DNA of 64,000 nt, from contig NZ_JMKU01000012.1 of the NCBI RefSeq assembly GCF_000687165.1, positions 62,001-126,000 of the forward strand, in the 5' to 3' direction. The notes under the pieces were generated by a model. It saw nothing but the letters and a program-made list of their open reading frames with translations. It made no database searches and had not been told where the DNA came from. This document shows positions 44,761 through 53,741 of this stretch, piece after piece (the stretch's first letter is position 1; each line of letters begins with the position of its first letter). The DNA comes from Paracidovorax oryzae ATCC 19882 (lineage in GTDB: Bacteria; Pseudomonadota; Gammaproteobacteria; Burkholderiales; Burkholderiaceae_C). The position numbers and the translations under genes were made by a program.

Positions 44761-44829
44761 CCCGAAAGCCGCCATGCCTACGCTGCAGGCACCGTCGCAT
44801 GCAGTTGCGACACCCGAGCACAGGTCGCC

Positions 44830-46449
44830 ATGCCACAGATCGAATCCACCCTTTCCCCCACCAGCGCGGACCATGCCGCCAACCGCGAGCACATGCTCGG
44901 GCTCATCGGGCGCCTGCGCGCCTTCGAGCAGCGCACGCAGGCCCGGTCGGCCGCCTCGCGCGAACGCTTCGACAAGCGCCGGCAGCTGTTGCCGCGCGAA
45001 CGCCTTTCGCTACTGCTGGACCCGGGTGCGCCGTTCCTGGAACTCGCCACGCTCGCGGGCCTGGGCCTGGACACGCCCGACCTCGACACGAGCGTGCCCG
45101 GCGGTGGGGTGATCGGCGGCATCGGCTTCATCAACAGGATACGCTGCATGGTGGTCGCCTCCGACTCCGGTATCGATGCCGGCGCGCTGCAGCCCATGGG
45201 GCTGGACAAGCAGTTGCGTATCCAGGAGATCGCCCTCGACAACAAGCTGCCCTATGTGCAGCTGGTCGAAAGCGCGGGCGCCAACCTCATGCAGTACCGC
45301 GTGGAGGAGTTCGTGCGGGGCGGCAACCTGTTCCGCAACCTGGCGCGCCTGTCCGCCGCCGGCCTGCCGGTGCTGACGGTGACGCACGGATCCTCCACCG
45401 CGGGCGGCGCCTACCAGACCGGCCTGGCCGACTACATCATCCTGGTGCGCGACCGCTCCCGCGCCTTCCTCGCCGGCCCGCCGCTGCTGAAGGCCGCCAC
45501 CGGCGAGGTGGCCACCGAGGAAGAACTCGGCGGCGCGCTCATGCACACGTCGGTCTCCGGGCTGGGCGACTACCTCGCCGAAGACGACCGGGACGCCCTG
45601 CGCATCGCGCGCGAGATCCTGGGCCAGATCGACTGGCACCACGGCACGGCCCCCGAAGCCGCGCGCAGCTTCCAGCCGCCGCGCTACGACGCCGAGGAAC
45701 TGCTGGGCATCATGCCTGCCGACGCCAAGCGGCCGGTGGACATGAAGCAGGTCATCGCCCGCATCGCCGATGGCTCCGAGTTCCTGGAGTTCAGCGAGAA
45801 CTACGGCAGCGCCACGGTCTGCGGCCACTTCCGGATCGAAGGCCGGCCCGTGGGAGTCATCACCAACAACGGCCCGATCGACCCGGCCGGCGCCGCGAAG
45901 GCCACGCACTTCATCCAGGCCTGCTGCCAGTCGCGCACGCCCATCCTCTACCTGCACAACACGACGGGCTTCATGGTGGGCCGTGCGTACGAGGAAGCCG
46001 GCATCATCAAGCACGGCTCCAAGATGATCCAGGCCGTGGCGGGCGCCACCGTGCCGCAGATCACCCTCTACTGCGGCGCCTCCTATGGCGCAGGCAACTA
46101 CGCCATGTGCGGCCGCGGCTTCCATCCGCGGTTCTGCTTCAGCTGGCCGAACGCCCGGACCGCCGTGATGGGCGGCGAGCAGGCCGCCGGGACCATGCGC
46201 ATCGTCGCGGAGGCCGGCATGCGCCGCAAAGGCGCGATCGACGAAGCAAAGCTGGACGACATGTCCCGGCGCATCGTGGACCGCTTCGACAGCCAGATGA
46301 GCGTGTTCACCACGAGCGCGCACCTGCTCGACGACGGGGTCATCGATCCGCGGGACACCCGCGCCGTGCTGGCCGAAGTGCTGGCGGTCTGCCGCGAGGC
46401 CGAAGCGCGCAGCCCCCGGCCCATGCAGTTCTCCGTGGCGCGCCCCTGA
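44830..46449 (+). CDS. atuC: acyl-CoA carboxylase beta subunit, AtuC-like (geranyl-CoA carboxylase)
   Basis: This is the carboxyltransferase subunit of a biotin-dependent acyl-CoA carboxylase (539 residues). The N-terminal half has GVIGGIGFINRIRCMVVAS and HGSSTAGGAYQTGLADY. The C-terminal half has PVGVITNNGPIDPAGAAKATHF, LYLHNTTGFMVGR and SYGAGNYAMCGRGF. Either methylcrotonyl-CoA or geranyl-CoA could be the substrate. Neighbouring AtuA, AtuB-like and AtuE-like genes favour geranyl-CoA or a related branched unsaturated acyl-CoA. It is the first gene of an atuC-atuF-atuE-like operon behind regulon site 3. Confidence 0.88.
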   Translation: MPQIESTLSPTSADHAANREHMLGLIGRLRAFEQRTQARSAASRERFDKRRQLLPRERLSLLLDPGAPFLELATLAGLGLDTPDLDTSVPGGGVIGGIGFINRIRCMVVASDSGIDAGALQPMGLDKQLRIQEIALDNKLPYVQLVESAGANLMQYRVEEFVRGGNLFRNLARLSAAGLPVLTVTHGSSTAGGAYQTGLADYIILVRDRSRAFLAGPPLLKAATGEVATEEELGGALMHTSVSGLGDYLAEDDRDALRIAREILGQIDWHHGTAPEAARSFQPPRYDAEELLGIMPADAKRPVDMKQVIARIADGSEFLEFSENYGSATVCGHFRIEGRPVGVITNNGPIDPAGAAKATHFIQACCQSRTPILYLHNTTGFMVGRAYEEAGIIKHGSKMIQAVAGATVPQITLYCGASYGAGNYAMCGRGFHPRFCFSWPNARTAVMGGEQAAGTMRIVAEAGMRRKGAIDEAKLDDMSRRIVDRFDSQMSVFTTSAHLLDDGVIDPRDTRAVLAEVLAVCREAEARSPRPMQFSVARP

Positions 46450-46496
46450 GGCGTTCTGCGCAGCGACCGATGCATCCACTACCTCTTTCGTCCGCC

Positions 46497-48488
46497 ATGC
46501 AACCGATGACACCCTTTTCCAGAATCCTGGTCGCCAACCGCGGTGAAATCGCCCTGCGCGTGATGCGCAGCGCACGGGCGCTGGGCTACCGCACGGTGGC
46601 CGTGTATTCCACCGCCGACGCCCGGTCCGAACATGTGCGCGCCGCCGATCAGGCCGTGTGCATCGGCGGGCCGCTGCCCGCGCAGTCCTACCTGCGCATC
46701 CCCGCCCTCATCGAGGCCGCCCGCGCCAGCGGCGCCGACGCCGTGCACCCGGGCTACGGCTTCCTCGCCGAGAACGCGGATTTCGCCGAAGCCTGCCGCG
46801 CCGCGGGCCTGGTCTTCGTCGGCCCCTCCCCCGAGGCGATCCGCGCCATGGGCGACAAGGCCGGCGCCAAGCGGCTCATGATGGATGCCGGCGTTCCCTG
46901 CATTCCGGGCTACCAGGGCAGCGACCAGGACAGCGGGCGCCTCGCCGACGAAGCCACCCGCATCGGCTACCCCGTGATGATCAAGGCCACGGCCGGCGGG
47001 GGCGGCCGTGGCATGCGCCTGGTGCGGTCGGCGGAGGAATTCCCCGATCTGCTGCGCAGCGCCCGGTCGGAAGCCAGGAACGCGTTCGGGGATGACACCG
47101 TGATCCTCGAGCGCGCGATCGTCGAGCCCCGCCATGTCGAGATCCAGGTCTTCGCCGACCGCCACGGACAGGCCGTGCACCTGGGCGAGCGCGACTGCTC
47201 GGTGCAGCGCCGCCACCAGAAGGTGATCGAGGAAGCGCCCTCGCCTGCGGTAACGCCCGGGTTGCGCGCGCGCATGGGCGCCACCGCGGTGCAGGCCGCA
47301 CGGGCGATCGGCTACGAGGGCGCCGGCACGCTGGAGTTCCTGCTCGACCGCGAGGGCCATTACTACTTCATGGAGATGAACACGCGGCTGCAGGTCGAGC
47401 ACCCGGTCACCGAGGCCATCACCGGTCTGGACCTGGTGGAATGGCAACTGCGCGTGGCCGCCGGGGAGCCGCTGCCGCTGGCGCAGGAGGCGATCGGCTT
47501 TTCGGGCCACGCCATCGAAGTGCGCCTGTGTGCCGAGGATGTTCCCGCGGGCTTCATGCCGCAAAGCGGCCTGCTGCGGCGCTGGCAGGTACCCGAAGGC
47601 CTGCGCGTGGAGCACGGCCTGCGTTCGGGGGCCGAGGTGCCGCCCTATTACGACTCCATGGTGGCCAAGCTGATCGCGCACGGCCGCACCCGCGAGGAGG
47701 CCCGCAGGCGCCTGCTGCAGGGCGTGCAGGACACGGTGGCGCTGGGCGTGCGCACCAACCAGGCCTTTCTCGCGCGCTGCCTGGCCCATCCGGTGTTCGC
47801 CGAGGGTGGCGCCACGACCGCCTTCATCGCGCAGCACGAAGCCACGCTGATTCCCGAGGACGCCCAGGCCACGGCGCGCGCGGCGCTGATCGGCGCCTGG
47901 CTGCTGCATGCCACGGACAGGCTCGGTGGGCAGGGCGCTGCGGGCGGGAAACTGGCGCACGGCCTGCCGCTGGGCCTGCGCTTCACGCTCGATGGCGCCG
48001 GACACGCCGTCAGCGTGTCGCAACGGGGGCCGCATGTGTTCGCGCTGGACGTCCAGGGCACCGTGCAGGAACTGGAACAGGTCGCGCTCGATGGGCACAG
48101 CGCGCGTTTCATCCTGGGCGGCGTCATGGACAGCGTGGCCTTCGACCGCGACGGCGCCAGCCTGTGGTTCCACCATGCCGGGCGCACCCACGTGCTGGAG
48201 GACCGCACGCGCGTTGCACACGCACAGCGCGGCCAGGCCGGTGGCGACGGCCGCGTGCGCGCCTCGATGAACGGCCGCGTCGTGGCCCTGCTGGCGGCCG
48301 TGGGCGACGCGGTATCGCCAGGCCAGCCCCTGCTGACGCTGGAGGCCATGAAGATGGAGCACGTGCACCACGCGCCCGTCCGGGGCACGGTCACCGCCGT
48401 GCTGGTGGGCCTGGGCGAGCAGATCGAATCGCGCCGGGTCGTGATCGAGATCCAGCCCGAGGTGCAGGAAGAAGGGGCCGCAGCATGA
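46497..48488 (+). CDS. atuF: acyl-CoA carboxylase alpha subunit (biotin carboxylase plus BCCP), AtuF-like
   Basis: The 663-residue protein carries a biotin carboxylase domain (about residues 1-450) with ILVANRGEIALRVMRSARAL, the ATP-grasp loop KATAGGGGRGMRLV and EMNTRLQVEHPVTEAI. A linker (BT) domain and a C-terminal biotinyl domain follow, with LEAMKMEHVHHAP (biotinylated Lys619). It loads CO2 on biotin for the AtuC-like partner. Starts at 46470, 46497 and 46506 are all possible with weak ribosome-binding sites. Its TGA overlaps the next ATG. Confidence 0.92.
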   Translation: MQPMTPFSRILVANRGEIALRVMRSARALGYRTVAVYSTADARSEHVRAADQAVCIGGPLPAQSYLRIPALIEAARASGADAVHPGYGFLAENADFAEACRAAGLVFVGPSPEAIRAMGDKAGAKRLMMDAGVPCIPGYQGSDQDSGRLADEATRIGYPVMIKATAGGGGRGMRLVRSAEEFPDLLRSARSEARNAFGDDTVILERAIVEPRHVEIQVFADRHGQAVHLGERDCSVQRRHQKVIEEAPSPAVTPGLRARMGATAVQAARAIGYEGAGTLEFLLDREGHYYFMEMNTRLQVEHPVTEAITGLDLVEWQLRVAAGEPLPLAQEAIGFSGHAIEVRLCAEDVPAGFMPQSGLLRRWQVPEGLRVEHGLRSGAEVPPYYDSMVAKLIAHGRTREEARRRLLQGVQDTVALGVRTNQAFLARCLAHPVFAEGGATTAFIAQHEATLIPEDAQATARAALIGAWLLHATDRLGGQGAAGGKLAHGLPLGLRFTLDGAGHAVSVSQRGPHVFALDVQGTVQELEQVALDGHSARFILGGVMDSVAFDRDGASLWFHHAGRTHVLEDRTRVAHAQRGQAGGDGRVRASMNGRVVALLAAVGDAVSPGQPLLTLEAMKMEHVHHAPVRGTVTAVLVGLGEQIESRRVVIEIQPEVQEEGAAA

Positions 48489-49276
48489 ACGCAGTGGCAG
48501 GCACCGGCGGCGACGTCCTGTTCGAGCAGCGGGACGCAGTGTTCTGGATCACCATCCACCGCGAGGACAAGCGCAATGCCCTGAATGCGGGCGTGATCGC
48601 CGGCCTGCGCGAAGGGCTGCGGCAGGCGCACACCCTGCCCGCGGTGCGTGCGATCGTACTCACGGCGGCGGGCGAGAGGGCCTTCTGCGCAGGGGGCGAC
48701 CTGCAGCCCGGCCAGGGCTTCGCATTCGATCTCTCGCGCCCCAACGGCGACTATGCGGACCTGCTGCGCGAAGCCCGCGGCGCCACGCTGCCGATCGTCG
48801 CCCGCGTGAACGGCGCCTGCATGGCCGGCGGCATGGGCCTGCTGTGCATGGCCGACATGGCCGTGGCCGCGGACCATGCGGTGTTCGGCCTGCCCGAGGT
48901 GAAGATCGGCCTGTTCCCGGTGCAGGTGCTCAGCCTGCTGCAGGAGCTGGTGGCCCCCCGCACGGTGCGCGAATGGGCGCTCACCGGCGAGCCCTTCACC
49001 GCCGAAGAGGCCCGTCAGGCCGGCCTGGTCAACCACGTGGTGGCCGCGGCCGACCTGGATGCCAAGACCCGATGGCTGGTCGATCGACTGGCCGACAAAT
49101 CCCCCACGGCGATCCGGCGCGGCAAGTACGCGATGCGCGCGATGGCCGCCATGCCCTTCGACCAGGCGATCGCCTATGCGGAGGGCCAGATCGCGCTCAT
49201 GCCGATGACCGAAGACGCGCGCGAGGGCATGGCCGCCTTCAACGCGAAACGCAAGCCCCGGTGGACCGGGCGCTGA
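48485..49276 (+). CDS. atuE: enoyl-CoA hydratase/isomerase family, AtuE-like
   Basis: This 263-residue crotonase-fold enzyme has the oxyanion-hole segments ERAFCAGGDLQPG and VARVNGACMAGGMGLLCMAD, plus GLPEVKIGLFPVQVL with the catalytic-position glutamate. In the terpene pathway AtuE hydrates isohexenylglutaconyl-CoA, the product of geranyl-CoA carboxylase. The 4-base overlap with the carboxylase gene fits that sequential role. The exact acyl-CoA substrate is inferred from context only. Confidence 0.87.
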   Translation: MNAVAGTGGDVLFEQRDAVFWITIHREDKRNALNAGVIAGLREGLRQAHTLPAVRAIVLTAAGERAFCAGGDLQPGQGFAFDLSRPNGDYADLLREARGATLPIVARVNGACMAGGMGLLCMADMAVAADHAVFGLPEVKIGLFPVQVLSLLQELVAPRTVREWALTGEPFTAEEARQAGLVNHVVAAADLDAKTRWLVDRLADKSPTAIRRGKYAMRAMAAMPFDQAIAYAEGQIALMPMTEDAREGMAAFNAKRKPRWTGR

Positions 49277-49301
49277 CCGGCGTGCATCCGCCGCGCCGTG
49301 C

Positions 49302-49319
49302 AGCCATTCGGCGCAAGAC
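49302..49319 (+). promoter_or_regulatory. AraC-regulon site 4 (upstream of SDR-atuA-ligase)
   Basis: AGCCATTCGGCGCAAGAC lies 45 bases before the SDR ATG and differs from site 3 at one position. The hexamer 18 bases downstream (CACCAT) is a weak -10. It marks the start of the last transcription unit of the cluster. Confidence 0.68.
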
Positions 49320-49364
49320 GGCACGCGCGGCAGAGACCACCATCCCCGCAGACGCACCATCGCC

Positions 49365-50186
49365 ATGAACACACTCCGAGACAAAACCCTCTTCATCACC
49401 GGCGCCAGCCGGGGCATCGGCAAGGCCATCGCCCTGCGCGCCGCGCGCGACGGCGCCCGCGTGGTGATCGCGGCCAAGACCACCGAGCCCGATCCCCGGC
49501 TGCCGGGCACCATCCACAGCGCAGCCGCGGAGATCGAAGCTGCAGGCGGGCAGGTGCTGCCCCTGGCAGTGGATGTCCGCGACGACGGGCAGGTGCAAGC
49601 CGCCGTGGAACAGGCGGTCGATCGCTTCGGCGGCATCGACATCCTCGTCAACAACGCCAGCGCGATCCATCCGCAGGGCGTACTCGGCACGCCGCTCAAG
49701 CGCTACGACCTGATGATGGACGTGAACGTGCGCGGCAGCTTCGCCTGTACCCAGGCCTGCCTGCCCCATCTGCTGAAGGCGCGCAACCCGCACATCCTCA
49801 GCCTGTCGCCGCCCATCAACCTGCGCCCGCACTGGCTCGGCATCCATCCCGCGTACACGCTCTCCAAATACGGCATGAGCCTGCTCGCGCTGGGCGTGGC
49901 GGAGGAATTCCGCGCCGCGGGCGTCGCGGCCAACACGCTCTGGCCGCGCACCCTCATCGCCACCGCCGCGCTGCACATCGCCGCGCCGGGCCAGGCCGGG
50001 CGCGCGCGCCGGCCCGAGATCATGGCCGACGCCGCCCACTGGATCCTCACGCAGGACAGCCGGCAGGTGAGCGGCCGCAGCTTCCTCGACGAAGAGGTGC
50101 TGCGCGGCATGGGCCACACCGATTTCAGCGGCTACCTCGCCCACCCGGGCACCGAGCCGGAACTCGACTACTTCGTGGAGGCCTGA
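49365..50186 (+). CDS. atuB: short-chain dehydrogenase, AtuB-like
   Basis: This 273-residue classical SDR has a TGxxxGxG-type motif in TLFITGASRGIGKAIALR, NNAS in DILVNNASAIH, and catalytic YTLSKYGMS (YxxxK). Similarity in the C-terminal region (RRPEIMADAAHWILTQDSRQVSGRSF) is to AtuB/hydroxysteroid-dehydrogenase-like proteins. It probably oxidises a pathway alcohol or hydroxyacyl intermediate. It sits 3 bases before atuA. Confidence 0.85.
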   Translation: MNTLRDKTLFITGASRGIGKAIALRAARDGARVVIAAKTTEPDPRLPGTIHSAAAEIEAAGGQVLPLAVDVRDDGQVQAAVEQAVDRFGGIDILVNNASAIHPQGVLGTPLKRYDLMMDVNVRGSFACTQACLPHLLKARNPHILSLSPPINLRPHWLGIHPAYTLSKYGMSLLALGVAEEFRAAGVAANTLWPRTLIATAALHIAAPGQAGRARRPEIMADAAHWILTQDSRQVSGRSFLDEEVLRGMGHTDFSGYLAHPGTEPELDYFVEA

Positions 50187-50189
50187 GCC

Positions 50190-52076
50190 ATGGCGGAGCA
50201 CAAGCCGGCCAACAAGGTGGTGCGGATCGGGGGGGCCTCGGGCTTCTGGGGCGACAGCCGCACCGGGGCGCCGCAATTGGTGGCCTCGGGCCTGATCGAC
50301 TACCTGGTGTTCGACTTCCTGGCCGAAACCACCATGGCCCTGCTGGCCGCGGCGCGCGCGAAAAAGCCCGACATGGGCTATGCCACCGACTTCGTCGATA
50401 CCGCGATGCGCGACGTACTGCCCGAAGTCCTGCGGCGCGGCATCAAGGTCATCGCCAATGCGGGCGGCATCCACCCGCGGGGCTGCGCCGACGCATTGCG
50501 GGCGCTGGCGGCCTCGATGGGCCTGTCGCCACGCATCGCCGTGGTCGAGGGCGACGATGTCAGCGCCCAGCTGGGGGCGCTGCGCAGTGCCGGTGTGCGC
50601 GACATGTTCACCGGCGAAGCGCTGCCAGTGCAGGTGCTCAGCGCCAACGCCTACCTCGGCGCCTTCCCCGTGGCGCGGGCGCTGGCCGCGGGCGCCGACA
50701 TCGTGATCACCGGCCGCGGCGTGGACAGCGCGGTCACCCTGGGCGCGCTGATCCACGAATTCGGCTGGACACCGCAGGACCTCGACGCGCTGGCCGGCGG
50801 AAGCCTGGCGGGGCACATCATCGAATGCGGCTGCCAGGCGACGGGCGGCCTGTTCACCGACTGGCGGCGCGTGCCCGGCTGGGCCCACATCGGCTACCCC
50901 ATCATCGACTGCCGTCCCGACGGCAGCTTCGAACTCGGGAAGGCGCCGGGCACGGGCGGCCTGATCGACCGCGCCTGCGTCATCGAGCAGATGCTCTACG
51001 AGATCGGCGACCCGTCCGCCTACCTGCTGCCGGACGTCAGCTGCGACTTCCGCCAGGTCGAGGTCGAGCAGCGGGGCCCGGAGCGTGTGCGCGTGAGCGG
51101 CGCGCGGGGCCGGGCGCCGAACGGCAGCTACAAGGTGTCCGCGACGCAGCTGGACGGATACCGCTGCGCCGGCATGATGGTGATCGTGGGCATCGATGCC
51201 GCGGCCAAGGCCCGGCGCACCGGCGAGGCCATCGTCGAGCGCACGCGCGGCCTGCTGCGGCAGGCCGGCATGCCCGACTACAGCCGGGTGCAGATCGAGC
51301 TCTTCGGCAACGAATCGCTGTACGGCGCCCACGCGCGCACGGCCGCTTCGCGCGAGGTCATGGTGCGCGTGGTGGTCGATCACCCGCAGAAGCAGGCGCT
51401 GGAGATCTTCGCGCGCGAGATCGCTCCCTCGGGCACCTCATGGTCCCCGGGAACCACCATGCCTTCGGGCGGCCGGCCATCGCCCACGCCGCTGATCAAG
51501 CCCTTCTCGTTCCTGATCGACAAGGCGCGCGTGCCGGTGAGCGTGCACCTGGACGGCCGCCCCTGCGCGGAGGCCTGGCTGCCCTCCCCGCCCCCGGGCC
51601 CGGCAGCAGCCCCTCCGCTACCCGCGCCTGCGGCATGGAGCGATCCCGCCGGCGAACCCCAGCAGGAGGTGCCGCTGGTACGCCTGGCCTGGGCGCGCAG
51701 CGGCGACAAGGGCAACCTCTCCAACATCGGCGTCATCGCGCGCCGCCCCGAGTGGCTGCCCCTGCTCTGGGCACGCCTGACGCCCGAGGCCGTGGGGCGC
51801 TATTTCGCGCACCTCGTGCAGGGACGCGTGGAGCGCTTCCACCTGCCGGGCACGCATTCGCTGAACCTGCTGCTGCACGACGCACTCGCGGGCGGCGGCC
51901 CCGCATCCGCGCGCTTCGACCCGCTCGGCAAGGGCCACGCGCAGGTGCTGCTCGACATGCCGATCCGGGTGCCGGCATCGCTGGCCGCGCAACTGCCCCC
52001 GGAAGACCTGGAGCCAGGCACTGCCGCCGCGACGACACACAACGGAGACCACCATGAGCGACCCTGGACGGAATGA
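50190..52076 (+). CDS. atuA: AtuA family protein (DUF1446)
   Basis: The 628-residue protein is a full-length AtuA. The N-terminal DUF1446 domain (about 1-450) has VRIGGASGFWGDSRTGAPQL, VIANAGGIHPRGCA, VVEGDD and VITGRGVDSAVTLG. The C-terminal ferredoxin-like AtuA_C domain (about 500-605) has VRLAWARSGDKGNLSNIGVIAR. It is required for acyclic terpene catabolism in Pseudomonas, but its biochemical activity is not established. It overlaps the ligase gene by 23 bases. Confidence 0.92.
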   Translation: MAEHKPANKVVRIGGASGFWGDSRTGAPQLVASGLIDYLVFDFLAETTMALLAAARAKKPDMGYATDFVDTAMRDVLPEVLRRGIKVIANAGGIHPRGCADALRALAASMGLSPRIAVVEGDDVSAQLGALRSAGVRDMFTGEALPVQVLSANAYLGAFPVARALAAGADIVITGRGVDSAVTLGALIHEFGWTPQDLDALAGGSLAGHIIECGCQATGGLFTDWRRVPGWAHIGYPIIDCRPDGSFELGKAPGTGGLIDRACVIEQMLYEIGDPSAYLLPDVSCDFRQVEVEQRGPERVRVSGARGRAPNGSYKVSATQLDGYRCAGMMVIVGIDAAAKARRTGEAIVERTRGLLRQAGMPDYSRVQIELFGNESLYGAHARTAASREVMVRVVVDHPQKQALEIFAREIAPSGTSWSPGTTMPSGGRPSPTPLIKPFSFLIDKARVPVSVHLDGRPCAEAWLPSPPPGPAAAPPLPAPAAWSDPAGEPQQEVPLVRLAWARSGDKGNLSNIGVIARRPEWLPLLWARLTPEAVGRYFAHLVQGRVERFHLPGTHSLNLLLHDALAGGGPASARFDPLGKGHAQVLLDMPIRVPASLAAQLPPEDLEPGTAAATTHNGDHHERPWTE

Positions 52077-53649
52077 CCTCAGCCTGCTGGACGCCCTCCA
52101 GCGGCACCTGCAGAGCCGGCCCGACCGGGTGGCCTGCCGCTGGGGCGCGAGGACCTGGACGTTCCGCCAGGTAGAGGAAGACACCAACCGCATCGCCAAT
52201 GCGCTGGCGGAGCAAGGCATCGGCCCGGGGGACCGCGTGGCGTGCATGACCCGGCACCACGTTCCCTTCATCCTGCTCGCGCTGGCCGCCATGAAAGCCG
52301 GCGCCGTCTGCATGCCGGTGAACTGGCGCCTGGCACCGGCCGAGGCCGAATACATCATCGCCCACGGCTGCAGCCGGCTGCTGATGGTGGATGCCGCCTT
52401 CGCGGCGCCCTACCTGCCCGGAGGCAGCGTGGCGCTGCCGGCGGATTGCACCGTGGTCTGCACCGACGGCGCCGTGTCCGGCGCGCCCGCGTTCGATGCC
52501 TGGCACGGGCCGCACGCACGCGGGTTCCGGGCCGTGGCGCCGCAGGCTGGAGACAGCGCCATGCAGATCTACACCTCGGGCACCACGGGGCTGCCCAAGG
52601 GTGCCGTGCTCTCGCACCGGGGCCTGCTGTCGGCCGTCCGCGCGGTGGTGGACGAATGGCATTTCGGGGCCGACGGCGTGCTCGGCAATCCCCTGCCGAC
52701 CTTCCACGTCGCCGGCATCCTCATGCTGCTGCTCACGCTCCATACCGGCGGCACCACCGTGGCCTGCTCGGACTTCGAGCCCGATGGCTTCATCGCCAGC
52801 CTGGCCGAAAACCGGGTCACGCATGCCTTCCTGGTGCCGGCCATGCTGCTGTTCATGCTGCAGTCGCCCGCCGCCCGGACCACCGACTTCAGCGCCCTCG
52901 AACTCATCGCCTACGGCGGCTCCCCGGTCTCCGAAACGCTGCTGCTGCAGGCCATGGACACGTTCCGGTGCGACTTCCTTCAGGTGTACGGGCTGACCGA
53001 AGTCTCCGGCCCGGCGACCTTCCTCTCGCAGGCGGACCACCGCCGCGCGGCCACCGACCCGCAACTGCTGCGCTCCGCGGGCAGGCCGGTCGGGCAATGC
53101 CGGCTGCGCATCGTCGATCCCGTCTCCCTGCAGGACCTGCCCGAAGGCCAGACCGGCGAGATATGGCTGGAGTCCGTGCGCAACCTCAAGGAATACTGGC
53201 GCGACGAAGCCGCCACGCAGCGCGCCTTCCCCGAGGGCCGCGACGAGCGCGGCGGGTGGCTGCGCACCGGCGACGGAGGCTACCTCCAGGACGGCTACCT
53301 CTACATCCACGACCGCATCAAGGACATGGTGATCTCCGGCGGGGAGAACATCTACCCGGCGGAGATCGAGAACCTCCTGGCACAGCACCCCGCCGTGGCC
53401 GACGGGGCCGTCGTCGGCGTGCCCGATGCCACCTGGGGCGAGGCGGTGAAGGCCTGCGTGGTGCTCCGGCCCGGCGCGCAGGCCAGCGAACGCGAGATCA
53501 TCGACTGGATGCGCGAACGCCTCGCGCACTACAAATGCCCCAGGAGCGTGGACTTCCTCGAGGCCCTGCCCCGCAACCCCAGCGGCAAGATCCTCAAGCG
53601 CGTGCTGCGTGCGCCCTACTGGAAGGACCAGCAGCGTTCGGTGGCCTGA
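52054..53649 (+). CDS. AMP-dependent acyl-CoA synthetase (AtuH-like position)
   Basis: This 531-residue ANL-superfamily ligase shows the P-loop YTSGTTGLPKGAVLSH (about residue 173), QVYGLTEVSGPATF, the hinge and core motif IKDMVISGGENIYPAEIE, and the catalytic lysine region PRNPSGKILKRVL. It should activate the starting acid of the pathway (citronellate or geranate by analogy with AtuH) to its CoA thioester. The substrate is inferred from cluster context. It is the last gene before the convergent parB. Confidence 0.9.
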   Translation: MSDPGRNDLSLLDALQRHLQSRPDRVACRWGARTWTFRQVEEDTNRIANALAEQGIGPGDRVACMTRHHVPFILLALAAMKAGAVCMPVNWRLAPAEAEYIIAHGCSRLLMVDAAFAAPYLPGGSVALPADCTVVCTDGAVSGAPAFDAWHGPHARGFRAVAPQAGDSAMQIYTSGTTGLPKGAVLSHRGLLSAVRAVVDEWHFGADGVLGNPLPTFHVAGILMLLLTLHTGGTTVACSDFEPDGFIASLAENRVTHAFLVPAMLLFMLQSPAARTTDFSALELIAYGGSPVSETLLLQAMDTFRCDFLQVYGLTEVSGPATFLSQADHRRAATDPQLLRSAGRPVGQCRLRIVDPVSLQDLPEGQTGEIWLESVRNLKEYWRDEAATQRAFPEGRDERGGWLRTGDGGYLQDGYLYIHDRIKDMVISGGENIYPAEIENLLAQHPAVADGAVVGVPDATWGEAVKACVVLRPGAQASEREIIDWMRERLAHYKCPRSVDFLEALPRNPSGKILKRVLRAPYWKDQQRSVA

Positions 53650-53741
53650 TCACGCGCTTTCGGACCGGAGCCGGGCGGCCACGGGCGCCGGCCTCCCGGA
53701 TGGCCCTGCAAGCCCCCGAAGCCCGCGGGGCACCCCAGGGG

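Noticed and set aside
44799-46494. N-terminal extension of the biotin carboxylase frame back into atuC
   Set aside because: The upstream part is a shadow of the carboxyltransferase gene; conserved biotin carboxylase sequence starts only at ILVANRGE just after 46506.
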